NCBI RefSeq assembly: GCF_015278125.1
Contig: NZ_JADILO010000035.1
Location: forward strand, 1-64,000
DNA from: Vibrio fluminensis
Lineage (GTDB): Bacteria; Pseudomonadota; Gammaproteobacteria; Enterobacterales; Vibrionaceae
Length of the DNA: 64,000 bases
Reading direction: 5' to 3'
The translations under genes and the position numbers were made by a program. Shown piece by piece: positions 41,488-49,720 of this stretch. The notes under the pieces are model-generated. The model saw only the letters and a program-made list of their open reading frames with translations. It ran no database searches and was not told where the DNA came from. Within the stretch, counting starts at the first letter, position 1; each line of letters starts with the position of its first letter.

Positions 41488-43518
41488 ATGAGCAAACTGT
41501 ACGACTTGGTCTCAGATTACAAGCCCTCAGGTGATCAACCCAAGGCAATCAATCAATTACTAGAAGGTCTCGATGCCGGTCTTGCCCATCAAACCTTATT
41601 AGGGGTAACGGGCTCTGGTAAAACCTTTACTTTGGCCAATGTTATCGCTACCGCTCAGCGTCCGGCAATTTTGCTCGCGCCAAACAAAACCCTTGCGGCA
41701 CAGTTATACGGGGAGATGAAAGCATTTTTCCCTAATAACGCCGTAGAGTTTTTTGTTTCTTACTACGATTACTATCAGCCAGAAGCTTACGTACCGACTA
41801 CAGATACTTTCATCGAGAAAGACGCGTCGATCAACGCGCACATTGAACAAATGCGTTTGTCGGCAACCAAAGCCCTACTTGAACGTAAAGATGCCATCAT
41901 TGTTGCGTCGGTATCTGCGATTTACGGCTTGGGTGATCCCCAATCATATCTAAAAATGATGCTGCACGTTCGTCGTGGTGATGTGATGGATCAGCGTGAC
42001 ATACTGCGTCGTTTGGCTGAACTGCAATATAGCCGCAATGATGTCGCTTTTGAGCGTGGACAATTCCGAGTTCGAGGCGAAGTGATTGACATTTTCCCTG
42101 CTGAATCAGAGCAGGATGCAGTTCGCATTGAAATGTTCGATGATGAAATTGATTGTATCAGTATCTTTGACCCGCTGACCGGAGTGGTTAAACAAAGAGA
42201 CTTGCCGCGGTACACCATTTATCCGAAAACTCACTATGTTACGCCTCGTGAGAAGATTCTTGATGCGATAGAAGAGATCAAGGTTGAGTTAGAGCAACGT
42301 AAGAAATACTTGCTAGACAATAACAAGTTGCTAGAAGAACAGCGTATAAGTCAGCGTACTCAGTTCGATATTGAGATGATGAATGAGCTTGGCTTCTGTT
42401 CTGGTATTGAAAACTACTCCCGTTATTTAAGTGGACGTAGCGAGGGTGAGCCGCCCCCAACCCTATTTGATTACTTGCCAGGCGATGGTCTACTGATCAT
42501 CGATGAGTCACACGTCACCGTGCCGCAAATTGGTGCGATGTATAAAGGTGACCGTTCACGTAAAGAAACGCTGGTGGAGTACGGTTTTCGTTTACCATCG
42601 GCTTTGGACAACCGCCCGCTAAAATTTGATGAGTTTGAGTCATTAGCGCCGCAGACAATTTTTGTCTCAGCCACACCGGGTAATTATGAGCTAGAGAAAT
42701 CGGCCGATGAAATCGCTGACCAAGTAGTTCGTCCCACAGGTTTGCTTGACCCTGAGCTTGAAGTTCGTCCTGTCGCGACTCAGGTTGACGACTTACTCTC
42801 TGAAGTGCGTATTCGCGCCGCTAAAGATGAGCGTGTGTTAGTGACCACTCTCACCAAGCGCATGGCAGAAGATTTAACCGAATACTTGAGCGAGCATGAT
42901 GTTCGCGTTCGTTACCTTCACTCAGACATTGATACCGTTGAACGTGTCGAGATTATTCGTGATTTACGTCTAGGTGAGTTTGACGTGTTAGTGGGTATTA
43001 ACTTACTTAGAGAGGGCCTTGATATGCCCGAAGTTTCGCTAGTTGCGATTCTTGATGCGGATAAAGAGGGCTTCTTACGCTCTGAGCGTTCATTGATTCA
43101 GACGATTGGCCGTGCAGCGCGTAACGTCAATGGTAAAGCGATTTTGTATGCAGACCGTATTACCGGCTCAATGGAACGCGCGATGGGAGAAACGAATCGC
43201 CGTCGTGAAAAACAGCAAGCTTATAACCAAGAGCAAGGTATCGAGCCGCAGGCTTTGAAGCGTAATGTCAAAGATATTATGGAATTAGGTGATATTGGTA
43301 AAGGGCGTAAGCAGCGTAACAGCAAAGCGGTTCCGCTGTCGAAAGTGGCCGAGCCTTCGCAAGATTACCAAGTGCTTTCTCCTCAGCAACTTGAAAAAGA
43401 GATTAACAAACTGGAAGCACAGATGTATCAACATGCGCAAAATCTCGAATTTGAATTGGCGGCTGCTAAGCGAGATGAGATAGAAAAACTGCGTGCACAG
43501 TTCATTACCAATAGCTAA
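41488..43518 (+). CDS. uvrB: Excinuclease ABC subunit B
   Basis: 676 residues. The DNA-damage-verifying helicase-like subunit of nucleotide excision repair. Walker A VTGSGKT is at residues 40-46. The beta-hairpin YYDYYQPEAYVP that clamps DNA, the DEAD-like box (LLIIDESHVT) and motif VI (QTIGRAARN) follow. The C-terminal UVR domain that binds UvrA/UvrC has ELAAAKRDEIEKLR. The start at 41488 is preferred (family N-terminus MSKLYDLVSDYKPSGDQP, GAGG upstream); an in-frame ATG 21 codons earlier would begin in the LexA operator. Confidence 0.98.
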   Translation: MSKLYDLVSDYKPSGDQPKAINQLLEGLDAGLAHQTLLGVTGSGKTFTLANVIATAQRPAILLAPNKTLAAQLYGEMKAFFPNNAVEFFVSYYDYYQPEAYVPTTDTFIEKDASINAHIEQMRLSATKALLERKDAIIVASVSAIYGLGDPQSYLKMMLHVRRGDVMDQRDILRRLAELQYSRNDVAFERGQFRVRGEVIDIFPAESEQDAVRIEMFDDEIDCISIFDPLTGVVKQRDLPRYTIYPKTHYVTPREKILDAIEEIKVELEQRKKYLLDNNKLLEEQRISQRTQFDIEMMNELGFCSGIENYSRYLSGRSEGEPPPTLFDYLPGDGLLIIDESHVTVPQIGAMYKGDRSRKETLVEYGFRLPSALDNRPLKFDEFESLAPQTIFVSATPGNYELEKSADEIADQVVRPTGLLDPELEVRPVATQVDDLLSEVRIRAAKDERVLVTTLTKRMAEDLTEYLSEHDVRVRYLHSDIDTVERVEIIRDLRLGEFDVLVGINLLREGLDMPEVSLVAILDADKEGFLRSERSLIQTIGRAARNVNGKAILYADRITGSMERAMGETNRRREKQQAYNQEQGIEPQALKRNVKDIMELGDIGKGRKQRNSKAVPLSKVAEPSQDYQVLSPQQLEKEINKLEAQMYQHAQNLEFELAAAKRDEIEKLRAQFITNS

Positions 43519-43543
43519 CCGATTTGGTCGCTAAATATCAGAC

Positions 43544-43638
43544 AAAAAAATAGCCAATAGAAATGGTTCTATTGGCTGTCATTTGTGAATACTAAGTTCA
43601 CTAACAACGTCAGTTGGCTAGGTGACCCGTTAGGGTCA
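43544..43638 (-). ncRNA. qrr1: Quorum-regulatory sRNA Qrr1
   Basis: About 95 nt, transcribed leftward and divergent from luxO, the conserved location of qrr1 in vibrios. The 5' stem-loop TGACCC-TAAC-GGGTCA is followed by the invariant core CTAGCCAACTGACGTTGTTA, which base-pairs with luxR/hapR, aphA and other targets. A 3' terminator hairpin AGCCAATAGAA/TTCTATTGGCT ends in seven T. It acts with Hfq. A sigma-54 promoter and LuxO sites lie upstream, so it is made when LuxO is phosphorylated at low cell density. Confidence 0.96.
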
Positions 43639-43648
43639 ATTTATCTAC

Positions 43649-43665
43649 AGCACTATTCGTGCCAA
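43649..43665 (-). promoter_or_regulatory. Sigma-54 promoter of qrr1
   Basis: On the minus strand it reads TTGGCACGAATAGTGCT: -24 element TGGCAC, five bases, then -12 element GTGCT (consensus TTGCT). The predicted start lies about 11-12 nt downstream at 43638, exactly where the Qrr1 5' stem begins. Confidence 0.93.
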
Positions 43666-43727
43666 TTATTAATTGTTGAATAATCCTTACTTTTATTACT
43701 GATTCAGGCATTTTTTGATTAAGTTAT

Positions 43728-43752
43728 TTGCAAAATGCAATGCGCAATGCAA
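43728..43752. promoter_or_regulatory. LuxO binding sites between qrr1 and luxO
   Basis: TTGCAAAATGCAA (43728-43740) is a perfect match to the LuxO dyad TTGCAnnnTGCAA. It abuts a second site with two mismatches (43740-43752), and a half site AATGCAA follows at 43764-43770. They are about 75-90 bp upstream of the qrr1 -24 element, a normal enhancer distance. Confidence 0.85.
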
Positions 43753-43792
43753 TTATTAAAACAAAATGCAATCAAAAATCTATGGCTAGGTT

Positions 43793-45178
43793 ATGCAGCA
43801 AAATACTCTAACGCAAAAAAATCGCTATCTATTGATGGTGGAAGATACGGCTTCCGTTGCCGCATTGTATCGCTCTTATCTGACTCCACTTGGTATCGAC
43901 ATTAATATTGTTGGAACTGGTCGAGACGCGATTGAGAGTCTCTCTTTTCGTACACCAGATCTAATCCTATTGGACCTACGTCTACCTGATATGACGGGTA
44001 TGGATGTTCTTCATGAAGTAAAACAGCAAAACCCAGATGTGCCGATCATCTTTATGACGGCGCATGGCTCTATCGATACAGCGGTTGAAGCGATGCGACA
44101 TGGCGCGCAAGACTTCTTGATTAAGCCTTGTGAAGCAGACCGCTTGCGCGTTACGGTCAATAATGCGATTCGCAAAGCAAGCAAGCTAAAAACCGAAGAT
44201 GGAATAAATGAAGGTTATCAGGGCTTTATCGGTAGTAGTCATACAATGCAAGCGGTGTATCGCACCATTGACTCAGCAGCAGCAAGTAAGGCGAGTATTT
44301 TTATTACCGGTGAAAGTGGCACTGGTAAAGAAGTCTGTGCTGAAGCTATCCACGCAGCAAGTAAGCGTGGTGATAAGCCCTTTATTGCGATTAACTGTGC
44401 AGCGATACCAAAAGATCTCATCGAAAGTGAATTGTTTGGCCACGTAAAAGGTGCGTTTACTGGCGCGGCGACAGACCGACAAGGAGCCGCAGAGCTTGCT
44501 GATGGTGGAACCTTGTTCCTTGATGAGCTGTGTGAGATGGACTTGGATTTGCAAACCAAGCTACTGCGTTTCATCCAAACTGGCACGTTCCAAAAAGTGG
44601 GTTCGTCAAAGATGAAGAGCGTCGATGTCCGTTTTGTCTGTGCGACTAACCGCGATCCGTGGAAAGAAGTGCAAGAAGGCCGTTTTCGTGAAGATTTGTA
44701 TTATCGCTTATATGTCATCCCTCTTCATTTGCCACCTTTGCGTGAGCGTGACGAAGATGTCATTGAAATTGCATACTCTTTGCTTGGCTTTATGTCTAAA
44801 GAAGAAGGCAAAGACTTCATCAGACTATCGCCGGAGGTGGTAGATTGCTTCTCCCGTTATGAATGGCCGGGTAATGTGCGTCAATTACAAAATGTATTGC
44901 GTAATGTTGTGGTGCTGAACAATGGCAAAGAAATTCGCCTTGATATGTTGCCACCACCATTGAATAAGCCGATTCATGGCAGTGAGGTTAGCGCCTCGCA
45001 AGAGAGAGAAGTGTTAACTGTGCACGATATTTTTCCATTATGGCTAACGGAAAAACGTGCCATTGAGCAAGCGATTCAGGCTTGTGATGGCAATATTCCG
45101 AAAGCTGCAGGGTATTTAGACGTTAGCCCGTCGACAATTTATCGCAAGCTGCAAGCCTGGAATGAAAAACAACTATAG
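43793..45178 (+). CDS. luxO: Quorum-sensing sigma-54-dependent response regulator LuxO
   Basis: 461 residues. A receiver domain (phospho-acceptor Asp61 in LLDLRLPDM), a sigma-54 AAA+ domain (Walker A GESGTGKE and the sigma-54 contact loop GAFTGA), and a Fis-type HTH (NIPKAAGYLDVSPSTIYRKLQ). Asp61 equals the residue called Asp47 in the literature, whose numbering starts at the internal Met15 (MVEDTASV). Phosphorylated by LuxU at low cell density, it activates the qrr genes. luxU follows after 9 nt. Confidence 0.98.
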   Translation: MQQNTLTQKNRYLLMVEDTASVAALYRSYLTPLGIDINIVGTGRDAIESLSFRTPDLILLDLRLPDMTGMDVLHEVKQQNPDVPIIFMTAHGSIDTAVEAMRHGAQDFLIKPCEADRLRVTVNNAIRKASKLKTEDGINEGYQGFIGSSHTMQAVYRTIDSAAASKASIFITGESGTGKEVCAEAIHAASKRGDKPFIAINCAAIPKDLIESELFGHVKGAFTGAATDRQGAAELADGGTLFLDELCEMDLDLQTKLLRFIQTGTFQKVGSSKMKSVDVRFVCATNRDPWKEVQEGRFREDLYYRLYVIPLHLPPLRERDEDVIEIAYSLLGFMSKEEGKDFIRLSPEVVDCFSRYEWPGNVRQLQNVLRNVVVLNNGKEIRLDMLPPPLNKPIHGSEVSASQEREVLTVHDIFPLWLTEKRAIEQAIQACDGNIPKAAGYLDVSPSTIYRKLQAWNEKQL

Positions 45179-45187
45179 TAGGGTTTC

Positions 45188-45523
45188 ATGGACATTATTA
45201 ATCAACAGCAAGTTGAACGTTTGAAGCAAGAGATTGGTGCCGATAATCTGCCAATTTTATTGGAGATTTTTTTGGGTGAGCTCAATCAATATGCAGAGAA
45301 GCTTGACCTGCCAGACAGCGACCAAGATGCTTACCTAAAAGAGATAAGCCATGCCTTAAAAAGCAGTGCTGCCAGCTTTGGTGCAGAAGCATTATGTCGA
45401 CTAGCGATCGATTATGACAGTTCAGGTAAGTCAGGGCTGGCGTTAACCAGCCCTGAAGATAAGCAGAAAATGTTAGATTTGCTTAAAGAGACTCATCATC
45501 AATACGAAGGGCTATTGAGATAG
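45188..45523 (+). CDS. luxU: Quorum-sensing phosphorelay protein LuxU
   Basis: 111 residues. A single-domain histidine phosphotransferase that passes phosphate from the hybrid sensor kinases (LuxN/LuxQ/CqsS type) to LuxO. The active-site His55 is in ISHALKSSAASFGAEAL, the classic Hpt helix. It is cotranscribed with luxO. Its last 12 nt overlap the 3' end of the convergent yvcK gene, and no terminator is visible between them. Confidence 0.96.
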   Translation: MDIINQQQVERLKQEIGADNLPILLEIFLGELNQYAEKLDLPDSDQDAYLKEISHALKSSAASFGAEALCRLAIDYDSSGKSGLALTSPEDKQKMLDLLKETHHQYEGLLR

Positions 45524-46399
45524 TAGCTCGATAATGGCGGCGTGAAGTTTTTGACGGTCATGTCGCCAATCTCGATTGGGTGAAGCCAAATCGGCTGTGA
45601 CACAGTTCCATTCACTCAATTCAGGGTGTGCTTCTGCACCCAATACCACGTCTAGTTTACGAGCTTGGCAAGCACGCTCACACCACTCCAGCTTTTCACG
45701 CAGAGACATGCGACCCGCAGGCCCATATTCTGGTGACAGGTTTTCTACAAACACCAGTTTTGCTGAGGTGTTGCTGGCAATTGCTCGCCCAACCTCGGGC
45801 AGTAGCAATGGTGGCATTACGCTAGTGAGGAAACTCCCCGGACCTAGAATAATCATGTCGGCCTGTTCAATGGCTTGAACCCCTTCTTTCGTTGCTGGGA
45901 CTTCTGGATCGAGATCTAAGCGTTGTAGATCGGCTTCCATTTCATCGACACTGGTTTCTCCCGTCACCCACTTGCCTTCTTTTGAGAGTGCTTTCAGGTC
46001 CGATGGATGTTCTGACATCGGTACTAAATTTACATCCACTTTCAACATATTGCGGATGAGGTTAATCGCATCGAGTGGACGCACCGAAAGGTTGTCAAGC
46101 GCGGTCAACATCAAGTTACCTAGATTATGGCCATCAAGCTCTCCTGTGCCTTTAAAACGATACTCAAACATCATTGAACTAATGGAGGGTTCGGTGATTA
46201 GCTGATTCACACAGTTACGAGTATCGCCCCAAGCAATCCCGCCTTGGCAATGACGAATTCGACCTGTTGAGCCGCCATTGTCAGTGGTGGTTACAATGCC
46301 AGTCGCATTGGTTCCAAAATCTTTTAGTGCCGCAAGCATTCGACCTAAGCCGTGGCCACCACCAATAGCGACCACTTTTTTTTCTGAATAGATTGTCAT
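45512..46399 (-). CDS. yvcK: YvcK/CofD-like UDP-sugar-binding protein
   Basis: 295 residues. A member of the YvcK (gluconeogenesis factor) branch of the CofD superfamily, which binds UDP-GlcNAc and affects cell-wall and carbon metabolism in Bacillus. Signatures are VVAIGGGHGLGRML at residues 9-22, TTDNGGSTGRIR, DGHNLGNLMLTAL and IILGPGSFLTSVMPPLLLP. In gammaproteobacteria (E. coli YbhK) the role is not defined. It is convergent with luxU, and moaA is divergent upstream, the same yvcK-moaA neighbourhood as E. coli ybhK-moaA. Confidence 0.9.
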   Translation of the reverse strand: MTIYSEKKVVAIGGGHGLGRMLAALKDFGTNATGIVTTTDNGGSTGRIRHCQGGIAWGDTRNCVNQLITEPSISSMMFEYRFKGTGELDGHNLGNLMLTALDNLSVRPLDAINLIRNMLKVDVNLVPMSEHPSDLKALSKEGKWVTGETSVDEMEADLQRLDLDPEVPATKEGVQAIEQADMIILGPGSFLTSVMPPLLLPEVGRAIASNTSAKLVFVENLSPEYGPAGRMSLREKLEWCERACQARKLDVVLGAEAHPELSEWNCVTADLASPNRDWRHDRQKLHAAIIELLSQ

Positions 46400-46589
46400 T
46401 CGTTTTCTTATTTTCAGCTATACCAACTACAATTTAAGTTAATCGATTTACTCTTAGTACTCAATAGGGGGCAAATTGAGTGAACTGTGCGTTTTTTTTC
46501 ATTCTAAGGGTGGAATCCCTCACAGTTTTTAAGTATTTTATGCGGTAGCTGCTGTTAAATTCTTAATTGTAAAAATTTTGAACATGTAA

Positions 46590-46711
46590 CGGTTGCCATA
46601 ACTCCGAGCTCAGTAAGCTAAGTTCAGTGACGAATAAGCTTTGTGAGCCAGTGACATGATGTCACAAGGGCACAGTTGGAAATGACTATGCCTCCCGTGT
46701 TTGGAAAGGTG
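46590..46711 (+). ncRNA. Moco riboswitch-like leader of moaA
   Basis: A highly structured 5' leader directly upstream of moaABCDE. It contains a perfect hairpin GTGACA-TGA-TGTCAC (46651-46665) and the bases GCCTCCCG followed by GGAAAGGTG close to the start codon. These elements resemble the moaA-associated Moco RNA motif of E. coli and other gammaproteobacteria, where molybdenum cofactor represses translation. Boundaries are approximate and no covariance search was possible. The rest of the 316-bp yvcK/moaA region (46400-46590) shows no clear promoter. Confidence 0.72.
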
Positions 46712-46715
46712 TTCC

Positions 46716-47705
46716 GTGGCGCAACAATTAGAAGATAAATTTCATCGCAAGTTTTACTACTTGCGTCTCTCTGTTACAGATGTCTGTAACTTTAAATGCA
46801 CATATTGCTTACCTGATGGTTACAAACCTTCGGGGCAAAAAAACTCGTCTTTTTTATCGCTTCCTGAAATTCAACGTGTAGTACGCGCGTTTGCTGACTG
46901 CGGTACGAGTAAAGTTCGTATCACCGGTGGCGAACCAAGTTTGCGTAAAGATTTTACACAGATCATTGAAACCGTCGCGAACACGAATGGTATTCGTAAA
47001 GTTGCGACCACCACCAATGGCTACCGAATGGAGAAGCAAGTTGCTGAGTGGCAACAAGCGGGTTTAACGCATATCAATGTCAGTGTGGATAGCCTTGACC
47101 CACGCCTTTTTCATCAAATCACAGGCGAGAATAAGTTCAATCAAGTAATGGCGGGTATCGACCGAGCTTTCGAGGTTGGTTACTCACAGATCAAAGTTAA
47201 TGTTGTGTTGATGAAAGATCTGAATTCCCACCAATTGCCGTTATTTCTTGATTGGATTAAACATCGTCCAATTCAATTGCGTTTTATTGAATTGATGCAA
47301 ACCGGTGAGATGGACGAGTTATTCCAAAACCATCATGTATCCGGTGTACAAATCCGCAACCAGTTGATCGCAAATGGTTGGTTACTCAAAATTCGCGAGA
47401 AAAATGACGGTCCAGCTCAGGTTTTTGTTCACCCTGATTACCAAGGTGAAATTGGCTTGATTATGCCTTATGAAAAAGGGTTTTGTGAAAGCTGTAACCG
47501 ACTACGCGTATCTGCATTGGGTAAACTACATCTGTGCTTGTTTGGTGATCACGGCGTCGAATTGCGTGATCTACTTGAGCAAGATGAACAAGAACCTTTG
47601 TTAATTCAACGCATTCAAGAGCAGTTACAAACCAAGTCTGTCAGCCATTTCTTGCAAGATGGCAACACAGGTATGACGCCACACTTGGCGTCGATTGGCG
47701 GCTAA
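46716..47705 (+). CDS. moaA: GTP 3',8-cyclase MoaA
   Basis: 329 residues, as in E. coli. A radical-SAM enzyme that converts GTP to 3',8-cyclo-GTP, the first step of molybdopterin synthesis. The SAM cluster is Cys24, Cys28, Cys31 (CNFKCTYC), and a second C-terminal cluster is in CESCNRLRVSALGKLHLCLFG. The functional Gly-Gly end (ASIGG) is present. The start is a GTG at 46716 with GGAAAGG 6 nt upstream; that Shine-Dalgarno is part of the candidate Moco RNA. Confidence 0.97.
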   Translation: MAQQLEDKFHRKFYYLRLSVTDVCNFKCTYCLPDGYKPSGQKNSSFLSLPEIQRVVRAFADCGTSKVRITGGEPSLRKDFTQIIETVANTNGIRKVATTTNGYRMEKQVAEWQQAGLTHINVSVDSLDPRLFHQITGENKFNQVMAGIDRAFEVGYSQIKVNVVLMKDLNSHQLPLFLDWIKHRPIQLRFIELMQTGEMDELFQNHHVSGVQIRNQLIANGWLLKIREKNDGPAQVFVHPDYQGEIGLIMPYEKGFCESCNRLRVSALGKLHLCLFGDHGVELRDLLEQDEQEPLLIQRIQEQLQTKSVSHFLQDGNTGMTPHLASIGG

Positions 47706-47780
47706 TCAAACTCTCTTCCAAATTATTTATCGCCGACGTAGAGCGGCGAACAAAACTAATCACGATAGGTAGGTGAGCAA

Positions 47781-48293
47781 ATGGGTCATGCAGAAAGCAA
47801 GTTCCAACCAGCAAACATTGCAGTACTAACAGTCTCTGACACTCGTACAGAAGAAAATGATACATCAGGTCGTTTCCTAGCTGAAAACGCTCAAGATGCA
47901 GGTCACAACATTGTTGATAAGCAAATTGTTATCGATGATATGTACAAAATCCGCGCGATCGTTTCACAGTGGATTGCCGATGAAAACGTGCAAGCAATTA
48001 TGATTACTGGTGGCACTGGTTTCACTTCTCGTGACAGTACTCCAGAAGCGTTAAAACCACTATTCGATAAAGAAGTAGAAGGTTTTGGTGAGCTATTCCG
48101 TTTGGTTTCTTACGAGGAAATCGGCACATCAACCATTCAATCTCGCGCAATCGCTGGTTTTGCTAACCACACGGTAATTTTTGCGATGCCAGGCTCAACG
48201 GGTGCGTGTCGTACAGGTTGGACGAAGATCATCAAGCAACAGCTAGATGCGAGCCACCGTCCTTGTAACTTTATGCCACACCTTTCAGTTTAA
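47781..48293 (+). CDS. moaB: Molybdenum cofactor biosynthesis protein MoaB
   Basis: 170 residues with the MogA/MoaB fold. In E. coli the exact step is unsettled; relatives adenylylate molybdopterin. Motifs are AVLTVSDTRTEENDTSGRFLAENAQDAGH at the N-terminus and ITGGTGFTSRDSTPEAL near residue 75. Second gene of the moa operon, 75 nt after moaA. Confidence 0.95.
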   Translation: MGHAESKFQPANIAVLTVSDTRTEENDTSGRFLAENAQDAGHNIVDKQIVIDDMYKIRAIVSQWIADENVQAIMITGGTGFTSRDSTPEALKPLFDKEVEGFGELFRLVSYEEIGTSTIQSRAIAGFANHTVIFAMPGSTGACRTGWTKIIKQQLDASHRPCNFMPHLSV

Positions 48294-48322
48294 TTACTGA
48301 TCCATTTAACAGCGGAGCACTC

Positions 48323-48802
48323 ATGAGCCAGTTTACCCATATCAACGCTTCTGGCGAAGCAAACATGGTGGACGTATCGGGCAAAGCAGAAACAGTACGT
48401 GAAGCGCGCGCTGAAGCTTTTGTTCATATGGCACCGGAAACCTTGCAATTGATCACGTCTGGTCAACATCACAAAGGTGATGTATTCGCGACGGCGCGAA
48501 TTGCTGGTATTCAAGCTGCAAAGAAAACGTGGGACTTGATCCCACTTTGCCATCCTCTTCTGCTGTCTAAAGTGGAAGTGCAGCTAGAAGCAAACGAAGC
48601 AGAAAATTACGTACGCATTGAGTCGTTATGTAAGCTGGCGGGTAAAACCGGTGTTGAGATGGAAGCGCTAACAGCCGCTTCGGTTGCTGCTTTAACCATT
48701 TACGATATGTGTAAAGCGGTACAGAAAGATATGGTGATTGGTCAAGTTCGTTTGTTAGAGAAGCTTGGCGGTAAATCAGGACACTTTAAGGTGGATGCAT
48801 GA
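48323..48802 (+). CDS. moaC: Cyclic pyranopterin monophosphate synthase MoaC
   Basis: 159 residues. It converts 3',8-cyclo-GTP to cyclic pyranopterin monophosphate. Family signatures are MVDVSGKAETVREARAEAFVHM, AGIQAAKKTWDLIPLCHPLLLSKVEV and TGVEMEALTAASVAALTIYDMCKAVQKDM, with the catalytic Lys and Asp in the last segment. It overlaps moaD by 4 nt (ATGA). Confidence 0.97.
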   Translation: MSQFTHINASGEANMVDVSGKAETVREARAEAFVHMAPETLQLITSGQHHKGDVFATARIAGIQAAKKTWDLIPLCHPLLLSKVEVQLEANEAENYVRIESLCKLAGKTGVEMEALTAASVAALTIYDMCKAVQKDMVIGQVRLLEKLGGKSGHFKVDA

Positions 48803-49044
48803 TTAAGGTTTTATTCTTTGCTCAAACTCGTGAGTTGGTTGAAACCGATGAGCTGCAACTTGAAGGGCAGTTTACTACGGTTGAAGAGTTGCGTGCTCAT
48901 TTAGCTGCACAAGAAGGTAAGTGGGATCTTGCACTTGATCCTGGCCGTCTTTTGGCGGCGGTAAATCAATCAATCGTACCGCTTACTCACCCGCTTACCG
49001 CTGGTGATGAGGTGGCATTTTTCCCACCGGTTACCGGAGGCTAA
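48799..49044 (+). CDS. moaD: Molybdopterin synthase sulfur carrier subunit MoaD
   Basis: 81 residues with a ubiquitin-like fold. The C-terminal Gly-Gly (FFPPVTGG), which is adenylylated and thiocarboxylated, is intact. It supplies the dithiolene sulfurs to MoaE. It overlaps moaC and ends one base before moaE. Confidence 0.97.
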   Translation: MIKVLFFAQTRELVETDELQLEGQFTTVEELRAHLAAQEGKWDLALDPGRLLAAVNQSIVPLTHPLTAGDEVAFFPPVTGG

Positions 49045-49045
49045 G

Positions 49046-49501
49046 ATGGATCCTCGTGTATTAGTACAAGTTGAAGATTTCAACGTCGGTGATGAGTATC
49101 AAGCGTTAGCAAAAAGCAATGCTTCAGGTGCGGTGGTGACTTTCGTCGGTAAAGTTCGCGACATGAATCTAGGCGACGATGTGGTTGGTCTTTCACTTGA
49201 GCACTACCCAGGCATGACAGAAAAAGCGTTGGCAGAAATCTGTGATGAAGCTGAGCAGCGTTGGCCGTTGGAAGCGATCCGTGTTATTCACCGTGTGGGT
49301 GATATGACAACAGGCGATCAAATCGTGTTTGTCGGTGTGGCAAGTGCGCACCGTGGCGCAGCATTTGACGCATGCGAATTTGTTATGGATTACCTAAAAA
49401 CCAAAGCACCGTTCTGGAAGAAAGAGCGTACCACTGAAGCAACACGTTGGGTTGATTCGCGTGACTCTGATGCGAAAGCCGCAGAGCGTTGGCAAAAATA
49501 G
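49046..49501 (+). CDS. moaE: Molybdopterin synthase catalytic subunit MoaE
   Basis: 151 residues. With MoaD it converts cPMP to molybdopterin. Conserved segments are GAVVTFVGKVRD, LEHYPGMTEKAL, VIHRVGDMTTGDQIVFVGVASAHRGAAF and KTKAPFWKKE with the catalytic lysines. The ATG at 49046 is chosen because GGAGG lies 5 nt upstream; an in-frame ATG at 49004 would overlap moaD by 41 nt. Last gene of the moa operon. Confidence 0.96.
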   Translation: MDPRVLVQVEDFNVGDEYQALAKSNASGAVVTFVGKVRDMNLGDDVVGLSLEHYPGMTEKALAEICDEAEQRWPLEAIRVIHRVGDMTTGDQIVFVGVASAHRGAAFDACEFVMDYLKTKAPFWKKERTTEATRWVDSRDSDAKAAERWQK

Positions 49502-49514
49502 TTTTTAGATTCGA

Positions 49515-49550
49515 GCCGTACTTTTTAAGACCGCCGTACTTTTTAAGACC
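49515..49550. repeat. Perfect 18-bp tandem duplication at the moaE 3' end
   Basis: Two back-to-back identical copies of GCCGTACTTTTTAAGACC. The AAGACC of the second copy is the left arm of the operon terminator, and the first copy could pair with the right arm as an alternative. Confidence 0.95.
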
Positions 49551-49577
49551 ATAGGTATTTGCCTGTGGTCTTTTTTT
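49545..49577 (+). terminator. Rho-independent terminator of the moa operon
   Basis: AAGACCATAGG pairs with CCTGTGGTCTT (one wobble) and is followed by a run of T. Confidence 0.88.
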
Positions 49578-49720
49578 ATCTTGCTTACGTAGTGATAGAT
49601 TAAACCTATCAGAAAAATTGTTGCTTTCCATTTAGTAAAATCAAGAAATTAGGCGACACTTAAGTTAACAAAGTTATTTCTCAATAGAGTTTAGTCAGTG
49701 GCGCGACATAGGAGACCAAC

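Noticed and set aside
43552..43577. Hairpin after uvrB as a uvrB terminator
   Set aside because: The T-run lies on the minus strand; the hairpin is the 3' terminator of Qrr1. On the plus strand it is followed by GTCATTTG.
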